DNA of 64,000 bases. Source: Propioniciclava sp. MC1595. GTDB lineage: Bacteria > Actinomycetota > Actinomycetes > Propionibacteriales > Propionibacteriaceae. The stretch covers positions 1,302,001 through 1,366,000 of the forward strand of contig NZ_CP071870.1 of NCBI RefSeq assembly GCF_017569205.1. The letters are read 5' to 3'. Under the pieces are notes generated by a model. That model saw only the letters and a list, made by a program, of their open reading frames with translations, was not told where the DNA came from and searched no databases. Position 1 is the stretch's first letter. The number at the start of each line of letters is the position of its first letter. Below, piece after piece: positions 1 through 10,761 of the stretch. The position numbers and the translations under genes were made by a program.

Positions 1-2421
1 ATGACTGACCTGCCCGACCTCTTCTCGTTCGACGCCCCGCCCGAGCCCGAGTCCGCGCCCGTGCTGCGGGCCCGTCCGGACGCCGCGGGTGCGGCCGACG
101 CGGTGCCCGCCCGCGAGCCGAAGCGCCGGCGTCCGACGCCCGAGGAGCTGCTGGAGGGCCTGAACCCGCCGCAGAAGGAGGCCGTGGTCCACGCAGGTTC
201 GCCGGTGCTGGTCGTGGCCGGCGCGGGCTCGGGCAAGACGCGGGTGCTGACCCGGCGGATCGCGTGGCTGATCGGGGAGCGGGGCGTCCACCCGGGCTCG
301 GTGCTGGCGATCACCTTCACCAACAAGGCCGCCGCCGAGATGCGCCACCGCGTGGAGGAGCTGGTCGGCAACCGGGCGCGCCTGATGTGGGTGTCCACGT
401 TCCACTCGGCGTGCGTGCGGATCCTGCGCTCCGACATCGACCGCTTCGGGATGTCGCGCACCTTCTCCATCTACGACGACACCGACTCCAAGCGCCTGAT
501 GTCGCTCGTGTGCCGCGACATGGGCCTCGACCCCAAGCGCTACCCGGTGCGCACCGTGATGAACGCGGTGTCGAACTGGAAGAACGAACTGGTCGACTTC
601 GAGTCGGCCGCCCGGGACGCCGGGGCGGGCAACGACGCCGTGTACGCCGAGGCCTACGCGGAGTACCAGCGCCGCCTCGTGGCCGCGAACGCCCTCGACT
701 TCGACGACATCATCATGACGACGGTCCACCTGCTGCAGGCGAACCCTGACCTGAGGGAGAAGTACCGCCGCCGGTTCCGGCACGTGCTCGTCGACGAGTA
801 CCAGGACACCAACCACGCCCAGTACGTGCTCGTGCGCGAGCTCTGCGGCGCGGCCGAGGGCGTCGAGGGCGAGCAGGAGCCGCCCGAGCTGATGGTGGTC
901 GGCGACTCCGACCAGTCGATCTACGCGTTCCGGGGCGCGACGATCCGCAACATCCTCGCGTTCGGCGAGGACTTCCCCGGTGCGCGCACGATCCTGCTGG
1001 AGCAGAACTACCGCTCGACCCAGACGATCCTCACCGCGGCGAACGCGGTGATCGAGCGCAACGAGGGGCGTCCTGCCAAGCGGCTGTGGTCCGACGCGGG
1101 CGACGGCGACCTCGTCACCGGGTACGTCGCCGACACCGAGCACGAGGAGGCCCAGTTCGTGGCCACCGAGGTCGACCGCCTGGTCGACGAGGGCGGCCGG
1201 TACTCCGACGTGGCGGTCTTCTACCGCACCAACGCGCAGTCCCGTGCGTTCGAGGAGGTCTTCATCCGGGTCGGGCTGCCGTACAAGGTGGTCGGGGGCG
1301 TCCGGTTCTACGAGCGGCGGGAGGTGCGCGACGCGATCGCCTACCTGCGCTCGATCGCCAACCGGGCCGACGACGTCAGCGTGCGCCGCATCCTGAACGT
1401 GCCCAAGCGCGGCATCGGCGAGCGTGCCGAGGCGCTGGTGGAGGCGTTCGCCGCCGAGCACCGCATCCCCTTCGGCGAGGCGCTCGACCGCATCGACGAG
1501 GTCCAGGGCCTGGCCCCGCGCTCGGCCAAGCAGCTGGCGTCCTTCGCGGCCATGATGGCCGAGCACCGCACGATGGTCGCCGACGGCACCAGCGCGGACC
1601 GGATCCTGTCCTCGATCCTGGCTGCCTCGGGCTACCTCGACGAGCTCGAGCACTCCGAGGACCCGCAGGACCAGACCCGCCTGGAGAACGTCATCGAGTT
1701 CGTCAGCGTCGCCGGCGAGTTCGTCGCCGCGGCGCACACCGAGGACGTCGGCCCGGGGGAGTCGGGGCTGCTGGGCTCGCCGGAACCCGACGACTCGCTC
1801 CCGGCCTTCCTGGAGCGGGTGGCGCTGGTGGCCGACTCCGACCAGATCCCCGACGCCGACGACGACCAGGGCGTCGTCACCCTGATGACGCTGCACACCG
1901 CCAAGGGCCTGGAGTTCCCCGTGGTGTTCCTGACCGGGTTCGAGGACGGGATCTTCCCGCACATGCGGGCCATGACCGACCCCGCCGAGCTGGCCGAGGA
2001 GCGCCGCCTGGCCTACGTCGGCATCACGCGCGCCCGCCAGCGGCTCTACCTGACCCGTTCGACCGTGCGCGTGATGTGGGGCCAGCCGCAGTACAACCCG
2101 GCGAGCCGGTTCATCGGCGAGATCCCGGCGCACCTGGTGGACTGGCGCCGCCTGGGCAGCCAGGTCGGGGGCTGGGCGTCCAGCGCCTCACGCCGCAACG
2201 AGCAGTCGTGGCGCAGCACGGTCGGGTTCGGCTCCAAGCCGGCCGCACCCAAGGTCGTGGCCGCGCTGGCGACGGGGGACAAGGTCCTGCACACCACGTT
2301 CGGGATGGGCCGCGTGACGGCCACCGAGGGTGCCGGCGACAAGCTGAAGGTGATCGTCGACTTCGGGTCGGCGGGCCTGAAGAAGCTGTCGGTCAAGCAC
2401 GCACCGATGGAGAAGCTGTAG
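1..2421 (+). CDS. pcrA: ATP-dependent DNA helicase PcrA (UvrD/Rep family)
   Basis: Superfamily 1A 3'-5' helicase of 806 aa, the usual PcrA size. It unwinds DNA in nucleotide-excision repair and clears blocked replication or transcription complexes. Seen in the sequence: Walker A GAGSGKT at about residues 74-80, Walker B LVDEYQDTN near 262, QSIYAFRGA, the VTLMTLHTAKGLEFP motif near 630 and the VGITRAR motif near 675. The C-terminal 45 residues (GDKVLHTTFGMGRV...) match the Tudor-like domain that in PcrA contacts RNA polymerase. The first ~45 residues are a Pro/Arg-rich extension. The ATG is base 1 of the window, so no upstream signal is visible. The stop lies 1 bp from the stop of the convergent peptidase gene. 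Confidence 0.95.
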   Translation: MTDLPDLFSFDAPPEPESAPVLRARPDAAGAADAVPAREPKRRRPTPEELLEGLNPPQKEAVVHAGSPVLVVAGAGSGKTRVLTRRIAWLIGERGVHPGSVLAITFTNKAAAEMRHRVEELVGNRARLMWVSTFHSACVRILRSDIDRFGMSRTFSIYDDTDSKRLMSLVCRDMGLDPKRYPVRTVMNAVSNWKNELVDFESAARDAGAGNDAVYAEAYAEYQRRLVAANALDFDDIIMTTVHLLQANPDLREKYRRRFRHVLVDEYQDTNHAQYVLVRELCGAAEGVEGEQEPPELMVVGDSDQSIYAFRGATIRNILAFGEDFPGARTILLEQNYRSTQTILTAANAVIERNEGRPAKRLWSDAGDGDLVTGYVADTEHEEAQFVATEVDRLVDEGGRYSDVAVFYRTNAQSRAFEEVFIRVGLPYKVVGGVRFYERREVRDAIAYLRSIANRADDVSVRRILNVPKRGIGERAEALVEAFAAEHRIPFGEALDRIDEVQGLAPRSAKQLASFAAMMAEHRTMVADGTSADRILSSILAASGYLDELEHSEDPQDQTRLENVIEFVSVAGEFVAAAHTEDVGPGESGLLGSPEPDDSLPAFLERVALVADSDQIPDADDDQGVVTLMTLHTAKGLEFPVVFLTGFEDGIFPHMRAMTDPAELAEERRLAYVGITRARQRLYLTRSTVRVMWGQPQYNPASRFIGEIPAHLVDWRRLGSQVGGWASSASRRNEQSWRSTVGFGSKPAAPKVVAALATGDKVLHTTFGMGRVTATEGAGDKLKVIVDFGSAGLKKLSVKHAPMEKL

Positions 2422-2422
2422 G

Positions 2423-3322
2423 TCAGCGGCGCCCGGCGTAGAGGAACGGCGCCGGGTCGGAGTTCGCGCCGTTCACGTACACCGAGAAGTGCAGGTGCGG
2501 GGCGGTCGACAGGCCGGTGTTGCCGACGGTGCCGATCTGCTGGCCCTTCTTGACCTTCTGGCCGTCGGAGACCGAGATCGAGTTCATGTGGAGGTACGAG
2601 GTCTCGATGTTCTGGCCGTCCATCTGGCCGTGGTCGATGCGCACGTTGTTGCCCGAGCCGCCGTTGTAGCCCTGGGCGGCCTTGGTCACGACGCCGTCGG
2701 CGACCGCGTAGATCGGGGCGCCCACGGCACCGCCGATGTCGGCGCCACCGTGCAGGCGGGTGTAGCGCAGGATCGGGTGCAGGCGCATGCCCCACGGCGA
2801 GCTGATCTCGCCCTCGGTCGGCCAGAAGAACTTCATGGACGCGAACCGCTCGGCCTCGGCGTCGATCGCGGTGCCGGTGTTGGCGAGGGTCTCGCTGCGG
2901 ACCTGGGCGGCGACGGACGCCTGCGCCTCGGCGACCTTCTGGCCCACCTCGTCGAGCTGGGCGGCGCGCTGGGTGACGGCCTCGCTGACCGAGACCGACG
3001 CCTGCTCCTCGCGGGAGAGGTCGCGGTCGGTGGAGGCGGCGCGGGTGACGAAGGCGTCGGTGGTGCCCACGCGGACCGTGGGGTCGACCTCGCCGACGAC
3101 GGTGGGCGCGGGGGCGTTGCTGGCGGCGGCGTTCTGCGCCAGGCCGGGGGTGATCACGGCCAGGGCGCCGACGATGCCGGCGGCACCCAGCGCGATGCCG
3201 CCACGCACGAAGCGGCTGCGGCGGGCGAGGCGACGGGGGAGGGTGGTCTCGTCGTTGAAGGCCTGGTCGGGGTCGACGATGGCGCAGCGAGGCTGGTAGG
3301 AGCCCTGGACCTGTCGTGCCAC
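2423..3322 (-). CDS. M23 family metallopeptidase, membrane-anchored
   Basis: Cell-wall endopeptidase of 299 aa. Residues ~38-62 form one hydrophobic segment (GGIALGAAGIVGALAVI) that anchors or exports the protein. A coiled-coil-like stretch follows (~100-145), then a LytM/M23 domain with RLHGGADIGG (zinc ligands His and Asp) and HLHFSVYVNG near the C-terminus. The family cleaves peptidoglycan cross-links, outside the membrane. The start is GTG at 3322, preceded by AGGAAG about 9 nt upstream. The 5' region is shared with divergent sucC and contains a hairpin at 3350-3367 (6-bp arms GCCGGG/CCCGGC). The exact cross-link cut cannot be told from sequence. Confidence 0.88.
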   Translation of the reverse strand: MARQVQGSYQPRCAIVDPDQAFNDETTLPRRLARRSRFVRGGIALGAAGIVGALAVITPGLAQNAAASNAPAPTVVGEVDPTVRVGTTDAFVTRAASTDRDLSREEQASVSVSEAVTQRAAQLDEVGQKVAEAQASVAAQVRSETLANTGTAIDAEAERFASMKFFWPTEGEISSPWGMRLHPILRYTRLHGGADIGGAVGAPIYAVADGVVTKAAQGYNGGSGNNVRIDHGQMDGQNIETSYLHMNSISVSDGQKVKKGQQIGTVGNTGLSTAPHLHFSVYVNGANSDPAPFLYAGRR

Positions 3323-3460
3323 GCGGTGTGCCTTCCTGAGAAACTCTCCGCCGGGTGATCCCCCGGCAGCCCCTCCCTACGGGGCCAAGGAGACCCTAGC
3401 AGTTCCTGTGTGATTCTCAGAAATCTTCTCAGCTTGTTGTCGCGGACGCCCCTCGAGGAC

Positions 3461-3493
3461 GTGGCAAAGACCCCCCCGTGAGGGGGGTGCCAC
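3461..3493. repeat. Inverted repeat between M23 gene and sucC
   Basis: GTGGCA (3461-3466) pairs with TGCCAC (3488-3493), and the C-run at 3472-3477 pairs with the G-run at 3482-3487 around a GTGA loop, leaving a small one-sided bulge. It lies in the 242-bp divergent promoter region, so it is either a DNA operator or a leader hairpin. No T-tract follows on either strand, so a classical terminator is unlikely. Confidence 0.6.
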
Positions 3494-3513
3494 GGGTTGG
3501 GGGCGGCCGGTAC

Positions 3514-3554
3514 CCTCGTGCGGGAGTTGCCGCGCCGAGGCGGCACGCACGAGG
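3514..3554 (+). promoter_or_regulatory. Two-tier inverted repeat before the sucC ribosome-binding site
   Basis: CCTCGTGCG (3514-3522) is perfectly complementary to CGCACGAGG (3546-3554), and within it TGCCGC (3528-3533) pairs with GCGGCA (3540-3545) around a 6-nt loop, with a GGAGT bulge on the 5' side. The structure ends 2 nt before the Shine-Dalgarno GGGAG (3557-3561) of sucC. A possible -10 TACCCT (3511-3516) overlaps its left arm; if that is the promoter the repeat would act as DNA, if transcription starts further upstream it is a leader hairpin. Confidence 0.55.
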
Positions 3555-3564
3555 ACGGGAGATC

Positions 3565-4749
3565 ATGGATCTTTTCGAGTACCAGGCGCGGGACCTCTTC
3601 GAGGCCCACGGCGTCCCGGTGCTGCGGGGCATCGTGGCCCGCACACCCGGCGAGGCCCGGGCCGCAGCCGAGCAACTGGGCGGCGGCGTCGTGGTCGTCA
3701 AGGCGCAGGTCAAGGCCGGCGGCCGCGGCAAGGCCGGCGGCGTCAAGCTGGCGAAGTCGCCCGACGAGGCGGAGAAGCACGCCCGCGCGATCCTGGGGAT
3801 GGACATCAAGGGGCACCTCGTCGAGGCCGTCATGGTCGCCGAGGGTGCCGACATCGCCGAGGAGTACTACTTCTCGGTGCTGCTGGACCGCGCCAACCGC
3901 AACTACTTGGCGATGTGCAGCCTGGAGGGCGGCGTCGAGATCGAGCAGCTGGCCGAGGAGCGCCCCGAGGCGCTGGTCAAGCTGAACCTCGACCCCCGCA
4001 CGGGCCTGGACGAGGCCGCGGCGTCCGAGATCGTCGCCAAGGTCGGGTTCGCCGAGGACATCGCCGACCAGGTGACCGACGTGCTGGTCAAGCTGGGTGA
4101 CGTGTACCGCGAGGCGGACGCCACGCTGGTCGAGGTCAACCCCCTGGTGAAGACCGGGGACGGGCGGATCATCGCGCTCGACGGCAAGGTCACCCTCGAC
4201 GACAACGCCGACTTCCGTCACCCCGAGCGCGAGGAGCTCGTCGACGCCACCGCGATCGACCCGCTCGAGCTGCGCGCCCGGGAAAAGGACCTCAACTACG
4301 TCAAGCTCGACGGCCAGGTCGGCGTCATCGGCAATGGCGCGGGCCTCGTGATGAGCACGCTCGACGTGGTCGCCTACGCGGGCGAGGACCTGCCGGGCAG
4401 CCCGAAGCCGGCCAACTTCCTCGACATCGGCGGCGGCGCCTCGGCGCAGGTCATGGCCGACGGCCTGGACATCATCCTGTCCGACCCGCAGGTCGAGGTC
4501 GTGTTCGTGAACGTGTTCGGTGGCATCACCGCCTGCTCCGAGGTCGCCAAGGGCATCCGGGAGGCGCTCAAGCAGCTGGGCCACCGGGCCTCCAAGCCGA
4601 TCGTCGTGCGCCTCGACGGCAACGCGGTCGAGGTCGGCCGCGCGATGCTCGAGGAGTACGCGCACCCGCTGGTCAAGGTGGTCGAGACGATGGACGAGGC
4701 GGCCCGCACGGCCGCGGAACTGGCCAGCGCGGCCATGGAAGGGAAGTGA
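3565..4749 (+). CDS. sucC: Succinate-CoA ligase (ADP-forming) subunit beta
   Basis: Beta subunit of succinyl-CoA synthetase, 394 aa, close to the usual length (~388). It carries the ATP-grasp nucleotide-binding half that with SucD converts succinyl-CoA to succinate plus ATP/GTP in the TCA cycle. The N-terminus [17 protein letters not shown] and [18 protein letters not shown] are diagnostic, as is the [13 protein letters not shown] ... [16 protein letters not shown]-terminal domain. An upstream in-frame GTG/ATG region exists, but homology starts at the ATG at 3565, which has GGGAG 3 nt ahead of it. sucD follows after 1 nt, so the two are translated together. Confidence 0.96.
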   Translation: MDLFEYQARDLFEAHGVPVLRGIVARTPGEARAAAEQLGGGVVVVKAQVKAGGRGKAGGVKLAKSPDEAEKHARAILGMDIKGHLVEAVMVAEGADIAEEYYFSVLLDRANRNYLAMCSLEGGVEIEQLAEERPEALVKLNLDPRTGLDEAAASEIVAKVGFAEDIADQVTDVLVKLGDVYREADATLVEVNPLVKTGDGRIIALDGKVTLDDNADFRHPEREELVDATAIDPLELRAREKDLNYVKLDGQVGVIGNGAGLVMSTLDVVAYAGEDLPGSPKPANFLDIGGGASAQVMADGLDIILSDPQVEVVFVNVFGGITACSEVAKGIREALKQLGHRASKPIVVRLDGNAVEVGRAMLEEYAHPLVKVVETMDEAARTAAELASAAMEGK

Positions 4750-4750
4750 C

Positions 4751-5632
4751 ATGGCCATCTGGCTGGACCACCGCAGCAAGGTGATCGTGCAGGGCATGAC
4801 CGGCACCGAGGGGCGCAAGCACACCAACCGCATGCTGATGTTCGGCACGCGGATCGTGGCCGGCGTGACCCCCGGCAAGGGCGGGCAGTCGGTGACCTTC
4901 GAGGAGGACCCGATCCCGGTGTTCAACACCGTGCGGGAGGCCAAGCACGCCACGGGCGCCAACGTCTCCTGCGTGTTCGTGCCGCCGCCCTTCGCCAAGC
5001 AGGCCGTCATGGACGCCATCGACGCCGGCATCGAGCTCGTCGTCGTCATCACCGAGGGCATCCCGGTCAAGGACACCGCCGAGTTCCGCGCGGCGGCGGA
5101 GGAGAAGGGCGTGCGGCTCATCGGGCCCAACTGCCCCGGACTCATCTCGCCCGGGCGCTCCAACGTGGGCATCATCCCGCCGAACATCGCGCGCTCGGGC
5201 CACATCGGCCTGGTGAGCAAGTCGGGCACGCTGACCTACCAGATGATGTTCGAGCTGGGCGACATCGGCTTCAGCTCCTGCATCGGCATCGGCGGCGACC
5301 CGGTCATCGGGACCACGCACATCGACGCGCTCGCCGCGTTTGAGGAGGACCCCGAGACCGACTCCATCGTGATGATCGGCGAGATCGGCGGCGACGCCGA
5401 GGAGCGTGCGGCCGAGTACATCCGCAAGCACGTCACCAAGCCGGTCGTCGCCTACGTCGCCGGTTTCACCGCACCCGAGGGCCGCACCATGGGCCACGCG
5501 GGCGCGATCGTGTCGGGGTCGTCGGGCACCGCGCAGGCCAAGAAGGTCGCGCTGGAGAAGGCGGGCGTCAAGGTCGGCCGGACGCCGAGCGAGACCGCCC
5601 AGCTGGTCCGCGACATCATGAAGGGCCGCTGA
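4751..5632 (+). CDS. sucD: Succinate-CoA ligase subunit alpha
   Basis: Alpha subunit of succinyl-CoA synthetase, 293 aa, normal length. It has the CoA-binding Rossmann domain ([15 protein letters not shown] near the N-terminus), the ligase domain [11 protein letters not shown], and the phosphohistidine loop [10 protein letters not shown] that carries the phosphoryl group between the active sites. The ATG at 4751 follows the sucC stop by one base, and the sucC end supplies GGAAG as ribosome-binding site. A short CCCCGCGGGG repeat lies between its stop and the convergent sensor-like gene; only 12 bp separate the two. Confidence 0.96.
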   Translation: MAIWLDHRSKVIVQGMTGTEGRKHTNRMLMFGTRIVAGVTPGKGGQSVTFEEDPIPVFNTVREAKHATGANVSCVFVPPPFAKQAVMDAIDAGIELVVVITEGIPVKDTAEFRAAAEEKGVRLIGPNCPGLISPGRSNVGIIPPNIARSGHIGLVSKSGTLTYQMMFELGDIGFSSCIGIGGDPVIGTTHIDALAAFEEDPETDSIVMIGEIGGDAEERAAEYIRKHVTKPVVAYVAGFTAPEGRTMGHAGAIVSGSSGTAQAKKVALEKAGVKVGRTPSETAQLVRDIMKGR

Positions 5633-5644
5633 GGCCCCGCGGGG

Positions 5645-7243
5645 TCAGGGCAGCTGCGTGAGGCGTTCGGCCGCGCGCAGCGCCACCCCGTGCCACGCGT
5701 CGTCGGCGAAGTCGAACTCCGGCGTCGGGTTGGCCATCAGGTAGATGACGTGGTTGCCGGCCGCGATCACCGCGACCCGGTACCGGGCGGTGGAGTCGGC
5801 CTCGTCAGTCTTGCGGGTCACGACCCAGGCCGGCCCCGTGCCGGGGCCGGTCAGGTCGGCGGTGCGCGCCACCTCGGCCGTGCCGGTGCGGGCCGCGCAG
5901 TCGTCGATGTTGGCCGACAGCGACGCCGCGAACGCGTTGGCCTCCTCGGGTGTGTTGTACGAGAACAGGAGCTCGTCGACGCCGAACAGGGGCGGGGCCG
6001 CGGCGTCGTCCTGGAGCATGACCGTGCGCTCCTGGACCTTCACCGCACCCGCGGGGGCGGTCTTGAGGTCGATGCCCTCGCAACGCGAGCCGGTGGTGTT
6101 CACCGCGGCCGACATCGGGGCACCCCGCCACACGCCGGCGCCGGCCGTGATGCGCGGCAGGTCGACCCCGGCGAGGTAGCCGAGGGGCTCGACGGCCGGC
6201 GGGACGCCCGGGGTGGTGGCCGGGGAGGCCGGGCAGGTGCCCGTGTCGGTGCACTGGCGCGTCGACACCGCGGCGAGGACCGGCAGCAGCGCGGCCGGCT
6301 CGAGGGCGGCCTCGGCCTGGGTGGCGTCGACGATGTTGACCCGGGTGCCGGTGCGGCTCAGCAGCAGCGTGTGGTACTCGGGCGTCTCGCCCTGGAGCAC
6401 GAGCGTGGAACCGGTGGCCTCGTCGGACAGCCCGGTCACCTGGGCGCCGGCCTGCACCCAGGCGGTGTTGCGCTCGCACGTGCCCAGCTGCTCGGCGCGT
6501 GCCGCGTAGGCCGCGACGGCCTCCTCGGGCGTGGCGTAGGTCTCCACCTGGTGGAGCAGGCCGGCGGCCGCACCACTCTCGGGGGAGAAGGTGCGGACCA
6601 TGGTGTCCACCGGCTGAGTCTCGGCCTCGAGCACGGGGGCCAGGCACTTCGCGGCCGGGGTGGACGCGTCGGGCTCGGTGACCGTCGCCGCAGCGGTCCA
6701 GGTCACGTCGGGGCGGACGGCGGCCAGGTCCTCGGGCTGCAGCAGGTAGGTGGCCACGGGGTCGACCGTCGGGGTGGGGGTCGGGGCCGGACGCCCGGAG
6801 CCCGGGTTGGCCAGCACGAAAGCGGTGATCGCGATGGCGGCCACGACGAGGGCGGCGACGATGCCGATGGCCAAGCCCTTGTAGCTGCGCGGCGCGGGCG
6901 CATCGGCGGCGGGGGCGACGGGGCTGTCGGGGGTGCGGGGGGACATCGCCCGGGTCGCGGCCGGGGAGAGGGCTGAGCGGCGGGGGAGCGGGCGGTCCTC
7001 GTCCTCGGGCAGGTCCACCGCCGAGAAGCGGCGGCCGGCGCTCGCGGGCGCGACGTCGGGGACGGGCAGGACGGCGGGCGGCGGGATCGGGGTGCCGGCA
7101 CGGGAGGGGGTCGACTCGGCGCCGGGGCCGGTCGCCGACCACTCGCCGCGACGCGGGGCGGGACCGTCGTCGACGGCGTCCTCGGGCTCGTCGTCGCGTG
7201 GCGGCAGCGCACGGCGCGGGGTCGGGTCACCCTGCTCGGACAT
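5645..7243 (-). CDS. Membrane-anchored protein with two extracellular sensor-like domains
   Basis: Protein of 532 aa with no enzyme motif. Residues 1-120 are a Pro/Arg/Asp-rich cytoplasmic tail, ~122-146 one membrane helix (GLAIGIVAALVVAAIAIT), then a Pro/Thr linker and an exported part. The exported part looks like two related domains, each with a Cys pair and a helix with EEAxAxxA: CLAP...TPEEAVAAYAAR...TCER and RCEGI...TPEEANAFAASL...DCAAR. This resembles the extracellular sensor domain found in PknH-type actinobacterial proteins, but no kinase domain is present. The ATG at 7243 is chosen because GGGAGGAAC precedes it; the frame stays open upstream without coding character. Function unknown; ligand sensing is a guess. 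Confidence 0.75.
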   Translation of the reverse strand: MSEQGDPTPRRALPPRDDEPEDAVDDGPAPRRGEWSATGPGAESTPSRAGTPIPPPAVLPVPDVAPASAGRRFSAVDLPEDEDRPLPRRSALSPAATRAMSPRTPDSPVAPAADAPAPRSYKGLAIGIVAALVVAAIAITAFVLANPGSGRPAPTPTPTVDPVATYLLQPEDLAAVRPDVTWTAAATVTEPDASTPAAKCLAPVLEAETQPVDTMVRTFSPESGAAAGLLHQVETYATPEEAVAAYAARAEQLGTCERNTAWVQAGAQVTGLSDEATGSTLVLQGETPEYHTLLLSRTGTRVNIVDATQAEAALEPAALLPVLAAVSTRQCTDTGTCPASPATTPGVPPAVEPLGYLAGVDLPRITAGAGVWRGAPMSAAVNTTGSRCEGIDLKTAPAGAVKVQERTVMLQDDAAAPPLFGVDELLFSYNTPEEANAFAASLSANIDDCAARTGTAEVARTADLTGPGTGPAWVVTRKTDEADSTARYRVAVIAAGNHVIYLMANPTPEFDFADDAWHGVALRAAERLTQLP

Positions 7244-7343
7244 GTTCCTCCCGTTCGTCGTGCCTCCTGAACGCCCCGACTTTACCAAGGAGGGGCGTGT
7301 CCCCACGGCCACCACGCGCCCCGCGGGCGACCATGGACCCATC

Positions 7344-8600
7344 ATGCGCACGCCCTTGGACCCCCGCCACACGCCCGTGGGCCTCACCGTGGCCTCTCCC
7401 AGCGAGCCGGCGCCGGAGGAGCACTCCCGGTTCCCGGCCGTCCCGTGGCTGCTCGCCGCGGTGGCGTGGACGGCGGCCGTGGCCCTCGTCGGCTGGGTGC
7501 TCGTGGGTGCCCTGGTCAGCGTCTCGTGGCTCACCGCCGTGCACGTCCCCGCCGCCGAGGTGTTCGGCACGATCGGGCAGGGCTGGCTGGTGCTGCACGG
7601 CGTCCCGGGTGGGCTGGCCGGTGCGACCGTCCGGCTCGTCCCGCTGGGCGCGACGCAGCTGTTGGCGCTCGGGTGCGGGTTCGCGGCCCACCACGCCGCG
7701 GCGCAGTACGACCTCGAGGACGGCGCCCCCCGTTCGCAGCGGGCCATCGCGTGGGCGAGCGTCGTGGGGGCGTGCGTCGGCGCGTACGTGCTCGTCGGCG
7801 GGATCCTCGCCGTGGTGGTCGGCAGCCCGGGGCAGCTGGGCCAGGCGATCCCGGGCCTGCTGCTCGTCCCGCTGGCCGGGGCCGCGCCCGGCGCCGTGCT
7901 GGGCCTGGGCCTCGACCTGTTCGAGGGCCTCCCCGCGTGGACGCGCCGCCTCCCGCGCGCCATCGGCCTGGGTGTCGGGGTCCTCGCGCTGGGCTCGCTC
8001 GCGGCCCTCGTCATGACCCTGGTCGCCCACCTCGACCGCGTGAGCGACCTCCACGGGGCGCTGGCGCCCGACGGCGTGGGCGCGGTCGTGCTCACCCTCG
8101 TGCAGGTGGCCTACCTGCCCAACCTGCTCGCGTGGGCGGGCGCCTTCGTCCTCGGCGCCGGGGTGACCCTGGGTCCCGAGGGGCTGGTCGCCCCCGGCGT
8201 CGTCGAACCCACCGTCCTCCCGGCGATCCCCGTCCTGGGTGCCGTCCCGAGCGTCCCCGGCGTCGCCGACCACGCGTGGCTGGTGGTCGGGCTGGCCGCG
8301 GCCGCGGCGTCCGCGTGGTGGCTGCTGCGGGGCAGCGGCCACGCCTGGCTGACCGGGCTGTGGCAGGGGGCCGTCGCCGGCGTCGCCCCCGGCCTGGCCT
8401 GGATCGTGTTCTCCCTGTTCTCCGGCGGCGACCTCGGCGTCGAGCGGCTCGCCGGGATGGGCCCCCGCCTGCCCGACCTGCTGCTCTGGGCGACCCTGCC
8501 GCTGGCCGCGGCCGGGGCCCTGTACGGGCTGGGCCGCGCCCTGTGGCTCTCCCGCCGGTCGACCCCGGCGCCGGTCGAGGAGCCCGCTGCAATAGGGTGA
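7344..8600 (+). CDS. DUF6350 family polytopic membrane protein
   Basis: Integral membrane protein of 418 aa with roughly ten hydrophobic segments (VPWLLAAVAWTAAVALVGW, ALGCGFAAHHAAAQ and others). Its place between sucCD and purN-purH is where actinomycetes encode the DUF6350 family, sometimes called cell-division protein PerM. Molecular function is not established. Start ATG 7344 is the first in frame that gives a short hydrophilic N-terminus ahead of the first helix. The gene is divergent from the sensor-like gene (100 bp apart), and purN follows 4 bp after its stop. Confidence 0.75.
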   Translation: MRTPLDPRHTPVGLTVASPSEPAPEEHSRFPAVPWLLAAVAWTAAVALVGWVLVGALVSVSWLTAVHVPAAEVFGTIGQGWLVLHGVPGGLAGATVRLVPLGATQLLALGCGFAAHHAAAQYDLEDGAPRSQRAIAWASVVGACVGAYVLVGGILAVVVGSPGQLGQAIPGLLLVPLAGAAPGAVLGLGLDLFEGLPAWTRRLPRAIGLGVGVLALGSLAALVMTLVAHLDRVSDLHGALAPDGVGAVVLTLVQVAYLPNLLAWAGAFVLGAGVTLGPEGLVAPGVVEPTVLPAIPVLGAVPSVPGVADHAWLVVGLAAAAASAWWLLRGSGHAWLTGLWQGAVAGVAPGLAWIVFSLFSGGDLGVERLAGMGPRLPDLLLWATLPLAAAGALYGLGRALWLSRRSTPAPVEEPAAIG

Positions 8601-8604
8601 GCCC

Positions 8605-9180
8605 ATGACGTTGCGGCTCCTCGTCCTGGTCTCCGGTGCGGGGACCCTGCTGCAGGCACTGCTCGACGCGCAGGCGTCCGGTGACCTCGCGGCCGAGGTC
8701 GTCGCCGTCGGCGCCGACCGTCCCGGCATCGAGGGCCTGGCCCGTGCCGAGCGGGCCGGCGTCCCCACCTTCGTCGTGCGGCTCGGCGACTTCGCCGAGC
8801 GGGCCGACTGGGACGCCGCCCTCAGCGAGGCCTGCGCCGCCCACACCCCCGACCTGGTGGTCAGCGCCGGCTTCATGAAGCTGTGCGGCCCGGCGTTCCT
8901 CGACCGCTTCGCCGGCCGCTTCGTCAATACGCACCCCGCCCTGCTGCCCAGCTTCCCCGGCGCCCACGGCGTCCGGGACGCGCTGGCCCACGGCGTGAAG
9001 GTCACCGGCTGCACGATCTTCGAGGTGGACGCCGGGGTCGACACCGGCCGCATCCTCGACCAGGTGGCCGTCCGGGTGGAGCCCGGGGACACCGAGGACA
9101 CCCTGCACGAACGCATCAAGGTCGCCGAGCGCCGCCTGCTCGTCGACACCGTGAACGCGCTCGCCGCGGCGCGCAACTGA
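8605..9180 (+). CDS. purN: Phosphoribosylglycinamide formyltransferase
   Basis: 10-formyl-THF-dependent GAR transformylase, third step of de novo purine synthesis, 191 aa. Visible: N-terminal LLVLVSGAGTLLQALLDA (folding like the family's SGxGSNLQAL), the catalytic Asn/His segment NTHPALLPSFPGAHG, and EVDAGVDTGRILDQ with the catalytic Asp. A TAGGGT hexamer (8593-8598) lies 6 nt before the ATG, so an independent leaderless transcript is likely in addition to read-through. purH follows after 12 bp. Confidence 0.95.
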   Translation: MTLRLLVLVSGAGTLLQALLDAQASGDLAAEVVAVGADRPGIEGLARAERAGVPTFVVRLGDFAERADWDAALSEACAAHTPDLVVSAGFMKLCGPAFLDRFAGRFVNTHPALLPSFPGAHGVRDALAHGVKVTGCTIFEVDAGVDTGRILDQVAVRVEPGDTEDTLHERIKVAERRLLVDTVNALAAARN

Positions 9181-9192
9181 GGAAGAAGGAAC

Positions 9193-10749
<1,557 letters not shown>

Positions 10750-10761
10750 TCGGACGCTGAC

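Noticed and set aside
3323-3440. c-di-AMP (ydaO-type) riboswitch before the M23 peptidase gene
   Set aside because: Such riboswitches precede M23 genes in actinomycetes and GTAGGG is present, but the other conserved blocks and their order are missing; only a simple hairpin is seen.
5633-5646. Terminator between sucD and the sensor gene
   Set aside because: CCCCGCGGGG has no room for a loop, so it would not fold stably.
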